This document shows, in pieces, positions 1 to 10,305 of a stretch of 64,000 nt of DNA (within the stretch, counting starts at the first letter, position 1; each line of letters begins with the position of its first letter). A model generated the notes under the pieces. It did no database searches. It was not told where the DNA came from and worked only from the letters and a program-made list of their open reading frames with translations. This stretch comes from Beijerinckia indica subsp. indica ATCC 9039 (GTDB lineage Bacteria; Pseudomonadota; Alphaproteobacteria; Rhizobiales; Beijerinckiaceae): positions 2,051,501-2,115,500 of the forward strand of contig NC_010581.1 in the NCBI RefSeq assembly GCF_000019845.1, written 5' to 3'. Position numbers and translations under genes: made by a program.

Positions 1-638
1 GCCTGGCTAAGAACACAATAGCCGTACCTTATACCAAAGCTCGCTCCAATCACCTTTGCCGTCCATTTCAAAGTTGCTTTGAAAGGTGGTCAACGAGCAT
101 GGACATAATCTTCTTGAAGTCTATCCGGCACATCTGTCAAATGATAAAATAAATATTACTAAGTATACCTGAATATATTGGTCTAATGGAGTGGACGAAG
201 GCATGTTGATTTTCGTGATGTGAGCGCTCGTTGATCTATTTATCGGATATAGGCGGTCAATTTTCATGATCATGTCGTGAAAATCGGTAAAATGTCCTGC
301 CACAATCAGGATATAATAAAGTAACCAGGCTTATGTGGCCAGAAAGCTGCGCATGAGCTGAAAGAGAACTTCGCTCACAGAGGAGGAAATGATTATAGAA
401 GATACACGATACATTCATTCACGAGCATCTTTCTAAATTTACGACTGCAAGTTGAACCAGGCTCCACGTCAGCACCTGATACCAAGCTTGAATTGAGCCT
501 GTTTGTTCCTTCGCTCACCATCAAGAGTGCTCATTCATCTTTCGCACTATTTCGAGTCCAGTCTTCTACGGCATGGTCAGAGCGTCATGTCGTGACCGTG
601 AACATCTGGGATGGATCAACCGCTTCCGAGGATTTGCT
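1..638. other. Region without recognised gene upstream of P450
   Basis: About 640 bases, fairly AT-rich compared with the genes that follow. Open frames here are short, lack homology that I can recognise and have no convincing ribosome binding sites. The last part must hold the promoter of the P450 gene, but no clear -35/-10 pair stands out. Confidence 0.5.
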
Positions 639-2015
639 ATGAACAGCGCCACAGCCCCAATAATGACAAAAGATAGCCCGGGCATTGCCGTAAACCATGA
701 GTCTACACTGCATTTCCTTAGGAAAATTATCTCAAATCCTCTTCAAACGATCCCGCCAGAAGCATTTCATGAGCCACTCGTTTATTCGGATATTGGAGGT
801 AAGCCGAGAATTTATCTGAGCGATCCGGCCATCATCCAGGATGTTTTCATCAACAAGGCCGATTTCATCGTCAAAGGCACAATGGTCCAACGCATTCTTG
901 GGCCGGCATTGGGAAATGGACTGCTGACAACGGATGAAGGCTCGAATTGGCGCCGGCAACGGCAATCCATCGGGCCCGAATTTCAGCATGCACGCCTTCT
1001 GGATTTTCAGGCTGAAATGATCAAGGCAGCCGAGCGAACACGAGACAGATGGTCGGCTTTAGGGTCTCAGGCCCAGATCGATCTGCGTCACGAAATGATG
1101 TTGACGACATTCGATGTCATAGGCGAAACGATGTTGTCCGGTCGTCAGGAGATGGATGTCTTCGCCATCGAGCAGGATATCGCCACTTATCTGAAAGCGG
1201 CCGGATGGCTCATGGCTCTTGAGATCATGCATGCGCCAGCGTGGACGCCATTCCCGGGTCGTCGCCGGAGCATGGCCGCGGCCAGGTCCATGCGACAAGC
1301 CGTCGTCGCCATGGTTGCCAGACGTCGCAAAGAGAACAGCCGGCGCGACGATCTCGTCTCTCGTCTCTTGGCGACACAAGATCTTGAAAGCGGTAAATCG
1401 ATGAGCGACGAGGAGATTACGGACAATCTCCTGACCTTCATCGCCGCCGGCCATGAAACAACGGCGCAAGGACTCAGCTGGACCTTTTATCTTTTGTCAC
1501 AGCACCCAGAAATCGAAACCAAAGTCATTAAGGAAATTGAGAATGTGACAAAAGGGCAAGCGCTTCGGCCGGACCATATTGCTCAGCTTGTTTATACACG
1601 GCAGGTCTTTTCCGAAGCGATCCGTCTTTATCCGCCCGTTCCTCTCTTCACGCGGAAAGTCGTCAAGAATTTCACTCTCGGGGATTTCACCATCCCTGCC
1701 GACGCGATACTCATCACCCCAATTTTTGCCGTGCACCGACATACAAGCTTATGGGATCAACCTGACCAATTTATTCCCGAGCGCTTCGATCCGGAGCAAG
1801 TCAAAGCGCGGCATCGCTTCAGTTTTCTGCCCTTCGGAGCCGGTCCCCGAACATGTATCGGAAATGCCTTCGCAATGATGGAAGCCGTAGCGATTTTAGC
1901 CGTTTTACTGCCGGTCTTTCATTTGGTTTACCGGTCGAGACAAGCGCCAGTTCCGACTCTGCAAGTCACTTTGCAGCCAAAACATAAACTGTATATTCAA
2001 GTCCACGGACGGTGA
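639..2015 (+). CDS. Cytochrome P450
   Basis: A heme-thiolate monooxygenase of about 458 residues, a normal length for a soluble bacterial P450. Visible signatures are the I-helix oxygen-activation motif AAGHETTA near residue 268, the K-helix ExxR (EAIRLYPP), and the heme-binding loop FGAGPRTCIG with the proximal Cys near residue 406. The sequence style resembles CYP102/CYP4-like fatty-acid hydroxylases, but the substrate cannot be told. The frame is open from 573; the ATG at 639 is preferred because GAGGA lies six bases upstream. No ferredoxin or reductase gene is adjacent, so the electron donor must be encoded elsewhere. Confidence 0.93.
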   Translation: MNSATAPIMTKDSPGIAVNHESTLHFLRKIISNPLQTIPPEAFHEPLVYSDIGGKPRIYLSDPAIIQDVFINKADFIVKGTMVQRILGPALGNGLLTTDEGSNWRRQRQSIGPEFQHARLLDFQAEMIKAAERTRDRWSALGSQAQIDLRHEMMLTTFDVIGETMLSGRQEMDVFAIEQDIATYLKAAGWLMALEIMHAPAWTPFPGRRRSMAAARSMRQAVVAMVARRRKENSRRDDLVSRLLATQDLESGKSMSDEEITDNLLTFIAAGHETTAQGLSWTFYLLSQHPEIETKVIKEIENVTKGQALRPDHIAQLVYTRQVFSEAIRLYPPVPLFTRKVVKNFTLGDFTIPADAILITPIFAVHRHTSLWDQPDQFIPERFDPEQVKARHRFSFLPFGAGPRTCIGNAFAMMEAVAILAVLLPVFHLVYRSRQAPVPTLQVTLQPKHKLYIQVHGR

Positions 2016-2132
2016 GTTGCTTTTAAGCACACCTGATCACTGGCCTCAGAGACCAACTCTCACGAAGCCTTGCGAAGGGCTCGAAGCGTTTTTCTTCGCC
2101 CTTCCGTCTTTTTCTTCTCCCTTCCGTCAAGC

Positions 2133-2825
2133 CTAACGTCGACCCTCGAGCTCGAGGGTCACTAATCTTGCGAGCAAGGTCGCAGGATAAAGCTGACCGA
2201 TAATCGCTTCCAAATTGCAGAGGCTCCGAGCCAGAGGATGGATTGGAACAATATCCCCATAGCCGGTCGTGGTCAGCGTAACGAAGCTGAAATAGATCAA
2301 ATTGCTGGCGAGCAGCGGACTGTCTTCCAACGCAATCCCCGATATCGCTCCTGGAAACAGAAGGCTGACGATAACGAACGCGGCCATGAAGACGACACCG
2401 ATCAGAAGATAGAAAAGAACGGCGCCAACAATGCGATGATAGGTCACGCGACCTGGTGCGAACACAGCGCGAGCGACAACGAAGCCATATGTCAACGCAA
2501 TCATCATCCACGCGCCGGCGACCAGGTGGAGATCAATCACTGATGGCTTATGCAGACGCGAGATAATAGCCACGGCGTTCATACAGAACGCGATCGACAT
2601 TAAGAGAACGGCTATCATGCTGCCAGACATAACCAGCACGCCGACTATCATCAGCAAGACAAGAACAGTTCCAAATATCTCGAAGACGAGGCGCCCAGGA
2701 GTCTGGAGCGGAGCAGCAACGAACAATAAAAGCAGCAGGAGAACAGTCAGCAAAGTCAGGATCGGATCGCCGTATCGCTTCCGCAAATGATAGAGCCGCG
2801 TTTCAAAGCTGGAGCTCATTGCCAA
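2133..2825 (-). CDS. Two-pore-domain-like potassium channel protein
   Basis: A small integral membrane protein (about 230 residues) of the Ion_trans_2 family. It has several hydrophobic segments (roughly residues 18-40, 44-90, 95-120 and 130-155), then a pore loop with the K+ selectivity filter TTTGYGDIVP near residue 195 and a final hydrophobic helix. It should sit in the inner membrane and conduct or sense K+. It lacks a cytoplasmic RCK/TrkA domain. The start is either TTG (2825) or the ATG two codons later (2819). AAAGGGA lies upstream and fits the TTG slightly better by spacing. The gene converges on the P450 gene. Confidence 0.85.
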   Translation of the reverse strand: MAMSSSFETRLYHLRKRYGDPILTLLTVLLLLLLFVAAPLQTPGRLVFEIFGTVLVLLMIVGVLVMSGSMIAVLLMSIAFCMNAVAIISRLHKPSVIDLHLVAGAWMMIALTYGFVVARAVFAPGRVTYHRIVGAVLFYLLIGVVFMAAFVIVSLLFPGAISGIALEDSPLLASNLIYFSFVTLTTTGYGDIVPIHPLARSLCNLEAIIGQLYPATLLARLVTLELEGRR

Positions 2826-2947
2826 CGTGTCCCTTTACGCAGCAGGCAGGAAATAGCACCGCCTATCAAAGCACCACTTGGATTTTAGACAGGCTCCGAT
2901 GGAAACGGTTCGCAGGACCTCGTTGAGCTTCATGGCACAGTAAGTCT

Positions 2948-3050
2948 AAAGCATCAGACCCAAAAATGGCTCCCACTTTTGGGACCAATCTGATGCGTTT
3001 TCAGGAACATAGAGCATCGGAGATGATCAATTTGAAAGTCCGATGCTCTA
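2948..3050. repeat. Structured intergenic repeat, copy 1
   Basis: A roughly 103-base element almost identical to 17659-17764. It is built from two inverted repeats: an outer GCATCAGA/TCTGATGC pair enclosing a CCCAAAA..TTTTGGG stem, followed by a second hairpin, AGAGCATCGGA/TCCGATGCTCT. The two copies differ at a few positions only. It lies between the channel gene and ppdK. It looks like a dispersed REP/RIME-type element that folds into paired hairpins. Confidence 0.85.
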
Positions 3051-3058
3051 AAGCGCAA

Positions 3059-3089
3059 AAAATCCGCCCGGGGCTACCGGGCGGATTTT
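3059..3089 (-). terminator. Rho-independent terminator of ppdK
   Basis: A perfect 13-base inverted repeat (AAAATCCGCCCGG with CCGGGCGGATTTT, five-base loop) lies 30 bases beyond the ppdK stop. Read on the minus strand, the GC-rich stem is followed by a run of T, as expected for an intrinsic terminator. Confidence 0.9.
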
Positions 3090-3119
3090 CAATTCATCGG
3101 ATCATCCTGCCTGCGATTA

Positions 3120-5798
3120 TCAGGCTTGGCTAGCCGCCGCCTGATTCAACGCGGCCTGAGCGGCTGCAAGCCGTGCGATCGGCACCCGGAACGGAGAGCA
3201 AGAGACGTAATCGAGCCCAACCTTTTCGCAAAAGCCGATTGAGGACGGATCGCCACCATGCTCGCCACAAATGCCGAGCTTGATGGCATCGCGCGTCTCG
3301 CGGCCACGAGAGACACCGATCTTGACCAACTCACCCACGCCTTCCTGATCAATCGACACAAAGGGGTCATTCGGCAGAATGCCCTTGGCCGTATAGGTGC
3401 CAAGGAAGGACCCAGCATCGTCACGCGAAATGCCAAGGCATGTCTGCGTCAGGTCATTCGTCCCGAAGGAGAAGAATTCCGCCGTTTCGGCGATCTCCCC
3501 GGCCCGCAAGGCTGCGCGCGGCGTCTCGATCATCGTGCCGACTTTATAGGGGATCGTCTCCCCGGTTTCCTCGGCAACCAGCTTAGCCATGGCATCGATC
3601 CGATCCTTGACGAGATCGAATTCGGCCTTGCTCACGATCAAGGGCACCATGACTTCCGGCTGGACAGTCTGGCCAGTCTTTTTCTTCGCCTCGACCGCGC
3701 CTTCGAAAATAGCGCGCGCCTGCATTTCGGCGATTTCCGGGAAGGCGATTGCCAGGCGGCAGCCGCGGAACCCGAGCATCGGGTTGAATTCGTGCAGTTC
3801 CGCCGCGCGATGCTTCAGCCTCTCGGCCGAGACGTCGAGCGATTTGGCAACCTCGGCGATTTCCGCTTCGGTCTGGGGCAAAAATTCATGCAGCGGCGGA
3901 TCGAGCAGACGGATCGTGACCGGCAGGCCGGACATGATCTCGAACAATTCAGCGAAATCACCACGCTGGATCGGGAGGAGCTTGGCAAGAGCCGCGCGGC
4001 GGCCGGCTTCGTTCTCGGCAAGGATCATTTCGCGCACGGCGACGATACGATCGGACTCAAAGAACATGTGCTCGGTGCGGCAAAGGCCGATCCCCTCGGC
4101 GCCGAACTTGCGCGCAACGCGAGCGTCTTGTGGGGTCTCGGCATTGGCACGAACATTCATGCGGCGCGCCTTGTCGGCCCATTCCATCAGGACAGCAAAC
4201 TCACCCGAAAGTTCAGGCTGCAGCATTTGCGTCGCGCCCTTGATCACCTGACCGGTTCCCCCGTCGATGGTGATCATGTCGCCCTTCTTGAAGGTAACGC
4301 CCGAAGCGGTCATCGTGCCTTGCGCATAATCGACGCGCACGCTGCCGGCCCCGGAGACGCAGGGCTTGCCCATGCCACGCGCGACGACCGCCGCATGCGA
4401 GGTCATGCCGCCACGCGTTGTCAGAATGCCTTCCGACGCATGCATGCCGTGAATATCTTCGGGCGAGGTCTCGACGCGGACCAAGATCACCTTATGACCG
4501 GCGCTCTTCAAATGCTCCGCTTCATCAGAGGTGAAAACGATTTCTCCAGAGGCCGCACCGGGAGAAGCCGGCAGGCCCGTCGCGACAATGGTGAGTTCGG
4601 CCTTGGGGTCGATGGTCGGATGCAGCAATTGATCGAGCGAAGCCGGATCGACGCGGCCGACCGCTTCTTCCTTGGTGATCAAGCCTTCATTGGCCATATC
4701 GACGGCAATCCGCAGCGAGGCCTTGCCGGTCCGCTTGCCGTTACGGGTCTGCAGCATCCACAATTTGCCGCGCTCGACCGTGAATTCCATATCCTGCATG
4801 TCGCGGTAGTGCTTTTCGAGCAGGTTGGTCGTGCGCACGAATTCCGCGAAAACCTCCGGCAGGGCGGTTTCCATCGAGGGTTTGTCGGAGCCGGCGCCGA
4901 TGCGCGCCTCCTCAGTAATATTCTGCGGCGTGCGGATACCAGCGACGACATCCTCGCCTTGGGCGTTGATTAGGAACTCGCCATAGAGCTCCTTGACGCC
5001 CGTGGACGGGTTGCGGGTAAAGGCAACGCCAGTGGCCGAGGTGTCACCCATATTGCCGAACACCATGGCCTGGACGGTGACCGCCGTGCCCCAGCTCGCC
5101 GGAATATCGTGCAGGCGACGATAAGTGATGGCACGGGCATTCATCCAGGAGCCGAAGACAGCGCCGATCGCGCCCCACAATTGTTCCTGCGGGTCCTGCG
5201 GGAACGGATGGCCGAGCGTGTCCTGCACCTGCTTCTTATAGCCGGTGATGATGACCTGCCAGTCCGCCGCGCTGAGATCCGTGTCGAGCACAAATCCCTT
5301 GGATTCCTTGTAGTGCTCCAGGATTTCCTCGAAATGATGATGCTCAATGCCAAGCACCACATTGGAATACATCTGGATGAAACGGCGATAGGAATCATAG
5401 GCGAAACGCTCGTCGTCGGCGTTTTTCGCCAGCGCCAGAACGGTCGTGTCATTGAGACCGAGATTGAGGACGGTATCCATCATGCCCGGCATGGAAGCGC
5501 GGGCACCGGAGCGAACCGAGACAAGAAGCGGATTTTGATCATCGCCGAAAATCCGGCCTGTCAATTTGGCCACATGCGACAAAGCATTGGTGACCTCACC
5601 GGCGAGTTCGCTGGGATAGGCCTTGTTGTTTTCGTAAAAGGCGGTGCAAACCTCGGTAGTAATGGTGAAGCCGGGCGGAACCGGCAGGCCGAGATTGGCC
5701 ATTTCGGCAAGATTGGCACCCTTGCCGCCGAGCAGATTGCGCATTCCGCCCGCTCCCTCGGCCTTACCGTCTCCGAATGTATAAACCCATTTCCCCAT
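3120..5798 (-). CDS. ppdK: Pyruvate, phosphate dikinase
   Basis: Interconverts pyruvate + ATP + Pi and phosphoenolpyruvate + AMP + PPi, a cytoplasmic step of gluconeogenesis or PEP supply. At 892 residues it has the full family length. The N-terminal ATP-grasp domain begins GGKGANLAEM near residue 25. The swivelling phosphohistidine domain carries GGMTSHAAVVARGMGKPC with the catalytic His near residue 468. The C-terminal PEP/pyruvate TIM barrel ends with GICGEHGGDP, holding the catalytic Cys near residue 844. It stands alone, with a strong terminator behind it and about 230 bases to the next gene upstream. Confidence 0.97.
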   Translation of the reverse strand: MGKWVYTFGDGKAEGAGGMRNLLGGKGANLAEMANLGLPVPPGFTITTEVCTAFYENNKAYPSELAGEVTNALSHVAKLTGRIFGDDQNPLLVSVRSGARASMPGMMDTVLNLGLNDTTVLALAKNADDERFAYDSYRRFIQMYSNVVLGIEHHHFEEILEHYKESKGFVLDTDLSAADWQVIITGYKKQVQDTLGHPFPQDPQEQLWGAIGAVFGSWMNARAITYRRLHDIPASWGTAVTVQAMVFGNMGDTSATGVAFTRNPSTGVKELYGEFLINAQGEDVVAGIRTPQNITEEARIGAGSDKPSMETALPEVFAEFVRTTNLLEKHYRDMQDMEFTVERGKLWMLQTRNGKRTGKASLRIAVDMANEGLITKEEAVGRVDPASLDQLLHPTIDPKAELTIVATGLPASPGAASGEIVFTSDEAEHLKSAGHKVILVRVETSPEDIHGMHASEGILTTRGGMTSHAAVVARGMGKPCVSGAGSVRVDYAQGTMTASGVTFKKGDMITIDGGTGQVIKGATQMLQPELSGEFAVLMEWADKARRMNVRANAETPQDARVARKFGAEGIGLCRTEHMFFESDRIVAVREMILAENEAGRRAALAKLLPIQRGDFAELFEIMSGLPVTIRLLDPPLHEFLPQTEAEIAEVAKSLDVSAERLKHRAAELHEFNPMLGFRGCRLAIAFPEIAEMQARAIFEGAVEAKKKTGQTVQPEVMVPLIVSKAEFDLVKDRIDAMAKLVAEETGETIPYKVGTMIETPRAALRAGEIAETAEFFSFGTNDLTQTCLGISRDDAGSFLGTYTAKGILPNDPFVSIDQEGVGELVKIGVSRGRETRDAIKLGICGEHGGDPSSIGFCEKVGLDYVSCSPFRVPIARLAAAQAALNQAAASQA

Positions 5799-6027
5799 TT
5801 CGGAATCTTCCCTTTATCAAAGGTGAATCGTGCAAGGTATGCCCTCACGAATCTCTTGCATTCGTGAACGATTGATCAGGGTCTTCTCATGTTCGAAGAC
5901 TTCGTGGAAGAAGGATCATGGATCGGAGACCAAAGATACTGGCTCTCAAATCCAGATCCCCCGCGTGGCAGACCTTATGTGAAATCTTGTTTTTGTTGTG
6001 CGGTGAGAACGCTTTCACAGGAACGGC

Positions 6028-6624
6028 TCACAGCAAGGACAGGCGGTGAGCGTGGCGCAACCGCAATCCAATGGCGATCCAGCCGGCCCCCCAAAACAAA
6101 AGATCGAGGCCGAGCAGGATCCCGAGAATGAAATAGCTGTTGGCGGGCCAGCCGACGACGATGAGAATGCCGACGAGAGCAGTCAATACACCCGCCAGAA
6201 GGACGGGTCCGCGGACCTCGCTTTCTAGCCGAAATGCAAAATAGATCCTCACAAGGCCAGTGGCGATCATGCCTGTTCCAAGCAGGAGAGTGAAGAAAGC
6301 GGCCGCCATCAAGGGCTGCGCAAGAGCTAAAGCGCCGACGACGATATAGCAAAGCCCAGCCACGATCCAGAGGAAGAAATGGCTCCAGAATTTGGCGTTC
6401 AAGCCGACTGTGATCTCGGTCCCGCCGGCGATGATCATGAAGATCGCGATAATATAAACCGAGGCGATGGTTGCGGAAAAGATGAGGGCCAGAGCGATAA
6501 GACCGAGCAAAGCGCTCAAGGCGCCAAAAGCAACGATCCATCCCCAATGGGAGCGCAAGACGACGATCGCCCGGCCGAGGCTCGGGGGAAGTTCCAGGGG
6601 AGAGGGATTTTCCGACAATGACAT
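6028..6624 (-). CDS. HdeD family membrane protein (DUF308)
   Basis: A 198-residue protein with six evenly spaced hydrophobic helices in the paired pattern of HdeD/DUF308 proteins (for example GWIVAFGALSALLGLIALAL near residue 28 and GLCYIVVGALALAQP near 90). E. coli HdeD is an acid-stress inner-membrane protein; the biochemical role of the family is not settled. The ATG at 6624 opens the frame, with a GGAGGGC-like sequence upstream on the minus strand. It is monocistronic by spacing. Confidence 0.88.
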   Translation of the reverse strand: MSLSENPSPLELPPSLGRAIVVLRSHWGWIVAFGALSALLGLIALALIFSATIASVYIIAIFMIIAGGTEITVGLNAKFWSHFFLWIVAGLCYIVVGALALAQPLMAAAFFTLLLGTGMIATGLVRIYFAFRLESEVRGPVLLAGVLTALVGILIVVGWPANSYFILGILLGLDLLFWGAGWIAIGLRLRHAHRLSLL

Positions 6625-7883
6625 GTGCTTGCCCTCCTTCTCTCATGCGTCCGATGATCCGGAAATGCGCTCACGGCAGAATGGTCCCGCGAGAATACGG
6701 CTTTGCACATTTTTCGCGCGCACCAGCATCTCTCTGCACGAATAAAGTGCATCCTGATCGATGGACTAGAGTAGAAAACCTCCATATGGACGAACATCAC
6801 CCTCAAAACTCACTTTGCCAAACGAACAGAGTTTGATGGTGAAAATACGTCAAATATCAAAAATGCATAACTTGCGATGAGCCATTTCGCTTTAGCAGAC
6901 GGAAAAATAAAGCGAAACAATAAATCGCGGAGCTGGCTCGATTTAGTGTCATCTGAAACGATGAGGACCAGGCCGGAGCTTCATTTTGTCGCTTCTCACT
7001 CGTTCCATTGCCTCCTTCACCTGTCTCCATCGCGAAACAATTGTCCTGAGCTCTTTAGCATTCACAAATACAACACACAGATCAGGGAGCTGGACCCCGT
7101 ATCGAAAAACCTTTCACATCCCCTTTCTCAGGGGATTACAAGGGCTTGAGATCTTATTCCACCCCTCTGGGCGAAATCGATCTCAGCGCCAGCAGACCCG
7201 CGAACATTGGGATGGAGATCTATAAAATAGAGTTATTTCAAAGATAAAATCATGAATATTAAACAACTGGATCAACTAAGAAGATCACGCGAGGGCATCC
7301 TTTCCCCTTTGGGAGGACATCGTCAAATTTTTTTCTCCTTGTTTTAAAAGCACTTTCCTGACTAACCTCATCTACTGGATGAAGTCCGACGCGACAAAAA
7401 TCCACATCATTTGATATGACAATATCTTACAAAAAGCAGGCGACAGATCCACGAACTGGGAAGGAACGATTCTTTCCTCTTTTGATTTCTTCCCTCAACA
7501 CCTCCCTGTAAAATACTGATTTATAATATGTTCGTACCTCTGGATTTTCGACATGCGTCACCCAAGTTCAGAAGGGCCCGGGTCCAGCAATTGAATCTGG
7601 CCTCGTCAAGATCAGACGCCCTTGAAACTCGATCGACGAGGCCAACATGGCCACCGTTTGGATCAAAACAAAAGTGTGACGCAAAGGTCGCGTATCCTGA
7701 AAGAATCGCTAAAAATGGCACATTATCGGCTTGGCTCCATTGCAGGGCCGCTCATGTTTGGTTTACGGGTTGCCATTAATCCCGCGAATAGAAAGCCCCT
7801 TTCGGCTTCTTCGCACATTCGGGGCGGCCTTTGCATGGATCGAGGATCGCCCATCACACGGAATTCCTATTGAAGAGGCGCCG
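6625..7883. other. 1.26-kb intergenic region between hdeD-like gene and dxs
   Basis: No coding frame here has recognisable content or a credible start. The stretch between about 6840 and 7550 is AT-rich and unlike the flanking genes. It must contain the divergent promoters of the HdeD-like gene and of dxs, but I cannot point to them with confidence. An upstream in-frame extension of dxs (from 7731) is judged non-coding. Confidence 0.5.
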
Positions 7884-9812
7884 GTGAGGACAGATTCGAA
7901 GACTCCCCTTCTCGATACGATCGCCACTCCCACAGATCTCCGCCGTTTGAAGGAATCGGACCTGGCGCAGCTCGCTGATGAGTTGCGTACTGAGACGATT
8001 GATGCGGTTTCGGTCACGGGTGGCCATCTCGGCGCCGGTCTCGGCGTCGTCGAGTTGACAGTCGCCCTGCATTACGTTTTTGACACACCGCACGATCGGC
8101 TGATCTGGGACGTCGGTCATCAGGCCTATCCGCACAAGATTCTGACGGGACGGCGTGACCGGATTCGCACGCTGCGGCGTGCAGGCGGATTGTCTGGATT
8201 CACCAAACGGTCCGAAAGCGTTTATGATCCCTTCGGCACCGCTCATTCCTCGACGTCGATCTCCGCTGGTCTCGGCATGGCAGCGGCGACCACGCTTTCG
8301 GGTGGCAATAATAATGTTATCGCCGTGATTGGCGACGGCTCCATGTCAGCCGGCATGGCCTATGAGGCCATGAATAATGCCGGCGCCATGCATTCCCGTC
8401 TCATTATCATTTTGAATGATAATGAAATGTCGATCGCTCCGCCGGCAGGAGCGCTTTCCGCTTATCTCGCTCGCCTTGTCTCGGGCGGCACCTATCGCAC
8501 GGTTCGCGAAGCCGCCAAGCAGCTTGGCCGGCATTTGCCGCATTTCATTTATGACCGCGCCCGCAAAACCGAGGAATTCGCCCGGAACTTCTGGGCCGGC
8601 GGCACGATGTTCGAGGAGCTTGGCATCTATTATGTCGGCCCGATCGACGGTCATAATCTCGACCATCTGCTGCCCGTCCTGAAAAATGTCCGCGATTTCA
8701 AGGAAACGGGACCCATTCTCGTCCATGTCGTGACGCAAAAGGGCAAGGGCTATGCGCCGGCCGCCGCGGCGAGCGACAAATATCACAGCGTCAATACCTT
8801 CGACGTCGTCACCGGTGTCCAGACCAAGCCCAAGGCCAACGCGCCGTCTTATACGCGCGTCTTTGCCGATGCCCTGGTCAAGGAGGCCGAGCGCGACGAC
8901 AAGATCGTGGCGATCACCGCCGCCATGCCGGGGGGCACTGGCCTCGACGTGTTTGGCAAAGCCTTTCCTGAGCGCACATTCGACGTCGGCATTGCCGAGC
9001 AGCATGCCGTGACCTTCGCGGCTGGTCTCGCGACCGAAGGCTATCGCCCCTTCTGCGCCCTGTATTCCACCTTCCTTCAGCGCGGCTATGATCAGGTCGT
9101 GCATGATGTGGCGATACAGAATCTGCCTGTTCGCTTCGCCATCGACCGCGCAGGCCTCGTCGGCGCCGATGGCGCGACCCATGCGGGTTCGTTCGATGTG
9201 TCCTATCTCGGCATTTTGCCGAATATGGTGATCATGGCCGCCGCCGATGAAGCGGAGCTCGTCCATATGGTCGCGACGGCCGCCGCCTATGATGAAGGCC
9301 CAATCGCTTTCCGTTATCCACGTGGCGAGGGTGTCGGCATCGAATTGCCGCAAATCGGCGAAATTCTCGATATCGGCCGTGGCCGTATCGTGCGGGAAGG
9401 CACGACGGTAGCCCTCCTGTCGCTCGGGACGCGCCTTGCGGAAGCCTCAAAGGCGGCGGAGCAATTGGCGAGCTATGGCATTTCCGTCACGGTCGCCGAT
9501 GCGCGTTTCGCCAAGCCCCTCGATCTCGATCTCGTGCGGCGGCTCGCCAAGAATCATGAGGTTTTGATCACCATCGAGGAAGGCAGCGTCGGCGGTTTCG
9601 GTTCCTTCGTCATGCAGGCCCTGGCCGAGGAAGGCTTGCTGGATGGAACGGGTCTCAAATTCCGCTCCATGGTTCTGCCTGACACGTTCCTCGATCACGA
9701 CAAGCCGGAAAAGCTCTATGCCCAGGCCGGCCTCGACGCCAAGGGCATTGTGGCCAAGGTTCTCGCGACGCTGGGACGCGAGAACGAAGCCCATCAAAGC
9801 CTGATTGCCTGA
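7884..9812 (+). CDS. dxs: 1-deoxy-D-xylulose-5-phosphate synthase
   Basis: Condenses pyruvate and glyceraldehyde 3-phosphate, the thiamine-diphosphate-dependent entry step of the MEP isoprenoid pathway. The 642-residue product matches the family's usual 620-650. [18 protein letters not shown] near residue 150 is the ThDP/Mg motif, and the transketolase pyrimidine-binding domain ([16 protein letters not shown]) follows. The frame is open to 7731, but the start is placed at GTG 7884 because GAAGAGG sits five bases upstream and the protein then begins as DXS proteins do. The downstream ORF overlaps the dxs stop, so dxs is probably the first gene of a dxs-ORF-tlyA-methyltransferase unit. Confidence 0.96.
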   Translation: MRTDSKTPLLDTIATPTDLRRLKESDLAQLADELRTETIDAVSVTGGHLGAGLGVVELTVALHYVFDTPHDRLIWDVGHQAYPHKILTGRRDRIRTLRRAGGLSGFTKRSESVYDPFGTAHSSTSISAGLGMAAATTLSGGNNNVIAVIGDGSMSAGMAYEAMNNAGAMHSRLIIILNDNEMSIAPPAGALSAYLARLVSGGTYRTVREAAKQLGRHLPHFIYDRARKTEEFARNFWAGGTMFEELGIYYVGPIDGHNLDHLLPVLKNVRDFKETGPILVHVVTQKGKGYAPAAAASDKYHSVNTFDVVTGVQTKPKANAPSYTRVFADALVKEAERDDKIVAITAAMPGGTGLDVFGKAFPERTFDVGIAEQHAVTFAAGLATEGYRPFCALYSTFLQRGYDQVVHDVAIQNLPVRFAIDRAGLVGADGATHAGSFDVSYLGILPNMVIMAAADEAELVHMVATAAAYDEGPIAFRYPRGEGVGIELPQIGEILDIGRGRIVREGTTVALLSLGTRLAEASKAAEQLASYGISVTVADARFAKPLDLDLVRRLAKNHEVLITIEEGSVGGFGSFVMQALAEEGLLDGTGLKFRSMVLPDTFLDHDKPEKLYAQAGLDAKGIVAKVLATLGRENEAHQSLIA

Positions 9813-10296
9813 GACGGAACCAGATCTCCCTTTTTCCGCAAGGATCGCCGCCGAAGCGCTCGCGGCCGTCCTTGCGGCTTTTCGGCGTGATGGCACTGAT
9901 ATTCCATGGCTCTATCTGATCCGTGCACCCTTTGAATATGGCATGGATGAGTGGGTTCTTCGTCTCGTGACGGAAGAGTCGCCGCAGGCCATGTGGGCAA
10001 AAAGGGTTCATTTGCGGCGCGACGGCCTTATGCCCGCTCTACCCGTCGAGGCACGCCTCGATACGGTTAGCCCCAAGGATCTTGAGGCTCTTTGCATCGC
10101 CGATTATGCAAAAAATGCTGAAAGCTGGCCGATTATTCTCGATGATTTCATCTGGAAAGGCCTATATTTCGATTATGTCCTGATCGCAGGCATTGACGTC
10201 AAGCCTTTGAAGACGCCCTTGGCAAAGACCAGGCGGGTGCAGCGCCGCGCGTCGAACGCCAGACCACACCGTGGCAAGCTCTCACACGGCTCCTAG
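9805..10296 (+). CDS. Conserved-looking hypothetical protein between dxs and tlyA
   Basis: A 163-residue soluble protein that I do not recognise. The frame begins at a TTG that overlaps the end of dxs by eight bases and fills the gap before tlyA, with codon use like its neighbours. The N-terminal part is acidic and mixed; the last 30 residues are Arg/Lys-rich. There are no membrane segments, signal peptide or known catalytic motif. Translational coupling to dxs would explain the weak start. It could be a small lineage-specific protein of the dxs/tlyA unit. Confidence 0.55.
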   Translation: MPETEPDLPFSARIAAEALAAVLAAFRRDGTDIPWLYLIRAPFEYGMDEWVLRLVTEESPQAMWAKRVHLRRDGLMPALPVEARLDTVSPKDLEALCIADYAKNAESWPIILDDFIWKGLYFDYVLIAGIDVKPLKTPLAKTRRVQRRASNARPHRGKLSHGS

Positions 10297-10305
10297 ATTT
10301 TTTAA

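Noticed and set aside
3258..4973. A 571-codon open frame antisense to ppdK
   Set aside because: It lies wholly opposite the certain ppdK gene, its protein has no recognisable content, and long antisense frames are expected in GC-rich coding DNA.
8346..9353. A 335-codon open frame antisense to dxs
   Set aside because: It is opposite a certain gene and has no recognisable domain or ribosome binding site.
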